A DNA stretch of 8,298 nucleotides, taken from positions 1-8,298 of the forward strand of contig JADCCH010000144.1 in assembly GCA_020252865.1 (NCBI GenBank). The letters are read 5' to 3'. The DNA comes from Methylobacterium sp. (lineage in GTDB: Bacteria > Pseudomonadota > Alphaproteobacteria > Rhizobiales > Beijerinckiaceae). Shown here one piece after another: positions 6,295 to 8,298 of this stretch. Numbering within the stretch: the first letter of the stretch is position 1; each line of letters begins with the position of its first letter. The position numbers and the translations under genes are program-made. Under the pieces are notes generated by a model. That model was not told the origin of the DNA. It did no database searches and saw only the letters and a program-made list of their open reading frames with translations.

Positions 6295-7023
6295 ATGAGA
6301 AAAGTCACGAGCATTCACGCGGATTGCGTGGCGGCGATCGCCGGCTGGATCACGGGCGGAACCTATCCGCCCGGGACCACCCTGCCCATCGAGCCGGCTC
6401 TGTGCTCGGAGCTAGGCGTGAGCCGCACCGTGGTGCGCGAAGCTGTGAAGACCCTTGTGGCGAAGGGGCTCCTCACCACGGGGCCACGGGTCGGCACGCG
6501 TGTCCAGCCGAAATCGAGCTGGAACCTCTACGATCCGGATGTGATCGACTGGCGCTTCGCCGCTGGCGTGGACGAGGACCTGCTGCGCGACGTGATCGAC
6601 CTGCGCCTCACCTTCGAGCCCGCGGGATGCGAGTTTGCGGCGCGCCGCGCCACAGCCGAGGACCTCGCGCGCATCGAGGCCGCCTATGTCGACATGGCGG
6701 CGGCGGTGGATGGGCGGGGCCGCTATTTCGTGGCCGATATCGATTTCCACACGAGTATTCTGGCGGCCGCCCACAACCAGTTCTTCGCCGCGCTTTCCCC
6801 GCTCATCACGGCGATCCTGAAGGTGTCGATCCGGCTTTCGGTGCGCAATCGTGACGGGGCGGCGGCCTCGCTGCCGCTTCATCGTGTGGTGGCGGACCGG
6901 ATCGCAGCACGCGACCCCGAGGGCGCGCGGCTTGCGATGCGGCGGCTCATTCTGGGGGCTCGCGAGGATATCGACCGAGGTGGGCCGGTCGATCCGGGAT
7001 TCATTGCGGGGGTGGGGGGATGA
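6295..7023 (+). CDS. GntR-family transcriptional regulator, FadR/FCD subfamily
   Basis: Cytoplasmic DNA-binding repressor or dual regulator; 242 residues, typical length. A winged helix-turn-helix occupies about residues 5-70, with PPGTTLPIEPALCSELGVSRTVVREAVKTLVAKGLL (25-60) as its core and PRVGTRV as the wing. WNLYDPDVIDWRF (76-88) matches the linker common in DgoR-like sugar-acid regulators. The C-terminal FCD ligand domain has D148 and H152 (DIDFH) and H196 (PLHRVV), residues that usually bind a metal. No histidine is present between about 161 and 195, where a further ligand is often found. ATG 6295 is the only sensible start, since the helix-turn-helix begins at once, although no ribosome site precedes it. 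The gene ends by overlapping dctQ of the second TRAP system, so it most likely controls that system. The inducer is unknown; a sugar acid is a guess. Confidence 0.93.
   Translation: MRKVTSIHADCVAAIAGWITGGTYPPGTTLPIEPALCSELGVSRTVVREAVKTLVAKGLLTTGPRVGTRVQPKSSWNLYDPDVIDWRFAAGVDEDLLRDVIDLRLTFEPAGCEFAARRATAEDLARIEAAYVDMAAAVDGRGRYFVADIDFHTSILAAAHNQFFAALSPLITAILKVSIRLSVRNRDGAAASLPLHRVVADRIAARDPEGARLAMRRLILGAREDIDRGGPVDPGFIAGVGG
7014..7019 (+). promoter_or_regulatory. G6 run as ribosome site for the second dctQ
   Basis: Six G lie directly before ATG 7020, within the last codons of gntR; another five-G run lies at 7008-7012. The nearer run touches the first ATG, so the second ATG (7023) or pairing with the upstream run gives better spacing. 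The start could be 7020 or 7023, a one-residue difference. Confidence 0.4.
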
Positions 7024-7565
7024 TGGCGCTGGAGCGGATGTTTTTCCGGGCGCTGGAGGCGTTGCTGGTCATGCTGCTGGCCGGCATGGTCGTGATGGTC
7101 TTCGGCAATGTCATGCTGCGCTGGTTCGCGGATAGTGGCCTCACCTTCTCGGAGGAAATGAGCCGGTTCTTCTTCGTCTGGCTCACCTTCATCGGCGCGG
7201 TGGTGGTGATGCGCGAGCATGCGCATCTGGGCGTCGATGCGCTGGTGCGGGCGCTTGGCCCGCGCGGGCGCTGGGTCTGCATGGTCCTGAGCGACATTCT
7301 GGTGCTGGGCTGCTGCGTGCTTTTCTTCTGGGGCACCTGGAGGCAGGCGCCGCTGAACTATACCAACATCGCGCCGGTCACCGGCATCAACATGCTCTGG
7401 GTGTTCGGTGTCGGGCTTTTCACCTCCATCGGCATTGGCCTGATGGTCGCGGCACGGCTTGTCCGCGCGCTGACCGGCCGTTTGCGCCCCGGCGAGCTCG
7501 ATCTCTTCGCGGGCGAAATGAGTGACGAGGCCACCGCCCATTCCATCAAGGGCCGCCTCGAATGA
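7020..7565 (+). CDS. dctQ: TRAP transporter small permease subunit, DctQ family (second system)
   Basis: Small inner-membrane TRAP subunit of 181 residues. Four hydrophobic helices are visible at about 11-33, 48-64, 86-107 and 124-147. The family signature is clear: VMLRWFADSGLTFSEEMSRF (31-50) leads into FFVWLTFIGAVVVMREHAHLGVDALV (51-76), the pattern shared with YiaM- and SiaQ-like subunits of sugar-acid transporters. A hydrophilic tail of about 30 residues (152-181) follows the last helix. It overlaps the gntR stop by four bases (ATGA) and the next gene's start by four bases (ATGA), giving one tightly coupled gntR-dctQ-dctM unit. It shares little sequence with the other DctQ in the window, so the two systems are not a recent duplication. 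The substrate is unknown. Confidence 0.93.
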   Translation: MMALERMFFRALEALLVMLLAGMVVMVFGNVMLRWFADSGLTFSEEMSRFFFVWLTFIGAVVVMREHAHLGVDALVRALGPRGRWVCMVLSDILVLGCCVLFFWGTWRQAPLNYTNIAPVTGINMLWVFGVGLFTSIGIGLMVAARLVRALTGRLRPGELDLFAGEMSDEATAHSIKGRLE

Positions 7566-8298
7566 CCGTTCTTGTCTTCCTCGTCTCGCTCTGCGGAGCG
7601 ATGGCGCTCGGCATGCCCTGCGCCTTCGCGCTGATGGTCTGTGGCGTGGCCCTGATGGGCTGGATGGTCGCCATCGGCATCTATCCGGCCTTCGATGCGC
7701 AGGTGATCGCGCAGAAGATGCTCGACGGCGCGGACAGCTTCATCCTGCTCGCGATTCCCTTCTTCATGCTGGCCGGCGAGCTGATGAATGCCGGCGGACT
7801 TTCCAAGCGCATCGTGAATTTCGCGCTGGCGCTGATCGGTCATCGTCATGGCGGGCTCGGTTATGTCGCGATCATCGCGGCCGTCATCATGGCCTCGCTC
7901 TCGGGCTCGGCCGCAGCGGATACGGCGGCGCTGGCCGCGATCCTCATCCCGATGATGCGCGATGCGGGCTACAACGTGCCGCGCTCGGCCGGGCTGATCG
8001 CCTCGGGCGGCATCATCGCGCCGGTCATTCCGCCTTCGATCGGCTTCGTGATCTTCGGAGTCGCGGCGAACGTCTCCATTCCGCAGCTCTTTCTCGCGGG
8101 CGTGTTCCCCGGCATCCTGATGGGTGTGAGCCTCGTCCTCGCCTGGTGGTGGACTGCCCGCAAGGAGACGCTCAAGGCCTATCCCAGGCAGAGCTGGGGC
8201 GAGCGCTGGCAGGCGACGAGGGACGGTGCCTGGGCGCTGGCCATGCCGGTCTTCATCCTCGGCTCGATCCGCTTCGGTTTCGCGACGCCGACCGAAGC
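7562..8298 (+). CDS. dctM: TRAP transporter large permease subunit, DctM family (second system, partial)
   Basis: Transport subunit of the second TRAP system; 245 complete codons are visible and the frame is open to the right edge, so roughly the N-terminal 55-60 percent is present. Family blocks are ALGMPCAFALMVCG (15-28), FILLAIPFFMLAGELMNAGG (60-79), a likely ion-binding loop SLSGSAAADTAALAAILIPMM (112-132), GGIIAPVIPPSIGFVIFG (149-166), and FATPTEA just at the edge, equivalent to the FTPTE block of the other large subunit. The SGSAAADTAALAAILIP version differs from CGSSVATTATFGRAALPE in the first system, placing the two in different DctM branches. The start at 7562 overlaps the dctQ stop by four bases; AAGGG about 10 bases upstream is a weak ribosome site. 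No long midpoint insertion is seen before the edge. The matching binding-protein gene should lie outside the window. Confidence 0.94.
   Translation, partial: MTVLVFLVSLCGAMALGMPCAFALMVCGVALMGWMVAIGIYPAFDAQVIAQKMLDGADSFILLAIPFFMLAGELMNAGGLSKRIVNFALALIGHRHGGLGYVAIIAAVIMASLSGSAAADTAALAAILIPMMRDAGYNVPRSAGLIASGGIIAPVIPPSIGFVIFGVAANVSIPQLFLAGVFPGILMGVSLVLAWWWTARKETLKAYPRQSWGERWQATRDGAWALAMPVFILGSIRFGFATPTE

Noticed and set aside
7014..7025. Slippery-like G run fusing GntR to DctQ
   Set aside because: A regulator-membrane subunit fusion makes little sense; the run is better explained as the ribosome site for the coupled dctQ start.
3072..8298. The two TRAP systems as a tandem duplication
   Set aside because: The small and large subunits differ in their diagnostic motifs and length; they belong to different branches.

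Overview
The window is a block of solute-uptake genes from a high-GC, Gram-negative bacterium. GC-rich third codon positions, TRAP transporters and the general protein style suggest an alphaproteobacterium, perhaps Hyphomicrobiales. That placement is inference from style, not a database match. Seven of the eight genes are uptake-system subunits or their regulator; the eighth is a zeta-class glutathione transferase-like isomerase. There are no tRNA or rRNA genes, insertion sequences, CRISPR arrays or integrase genes. Every intergenic gap is under 170 bases.

Left part, minus strand, read from right to left: a maleylacetoacetate isomerase-like gene (2908-2273) is followed by a peptide/nickel-type ABC import operon with its own good sigma70-like promoter (2244-2216). 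That operon encodes a periplasmic binding protein (2138-531), then an intercistronic stem-loop (521-495), then the start of a DppB-type permease (460 and off the left edge).

Middle part, plus strand, divergent from the isomerase gene: a complete TRAP transporter, with a binding protein carrying a twin-arginine signal (3072-4118), two back-to-back stem-loops and a short T-run (4118-4176), the small membrane subunit (4221-4733) and an unusually long large subunit (4730-6175). The two membrane genes overlap by four bases, just after a run of seven G.

Right part, plus strand: a FadR/FCD-type GntR regulator (6295-7023) preceded by a perfect 17-base palindrome and a promoter-like pair that predicts a very short or absent leader. 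It overlaps a second TRAP small subunit (7020-7565), which overlaps a second large subunit (7562 and off the right edge). No binding protein for this second TRAP system lies in the window. The regulator resembles sugar-acid repressors, so sugar-acid uptake is the best guess for the second system.

I see no evidence of a wholly new system. The points most worth a second look are the palindrome and possibly leaderless gntR start, the hairpins after both binding-protein genes, the G-run at the dctQ-dctM overlap (where a -1 shift or one extra G would fuse the two subunits), and the extra hydrophobic segment in the first large subunit.
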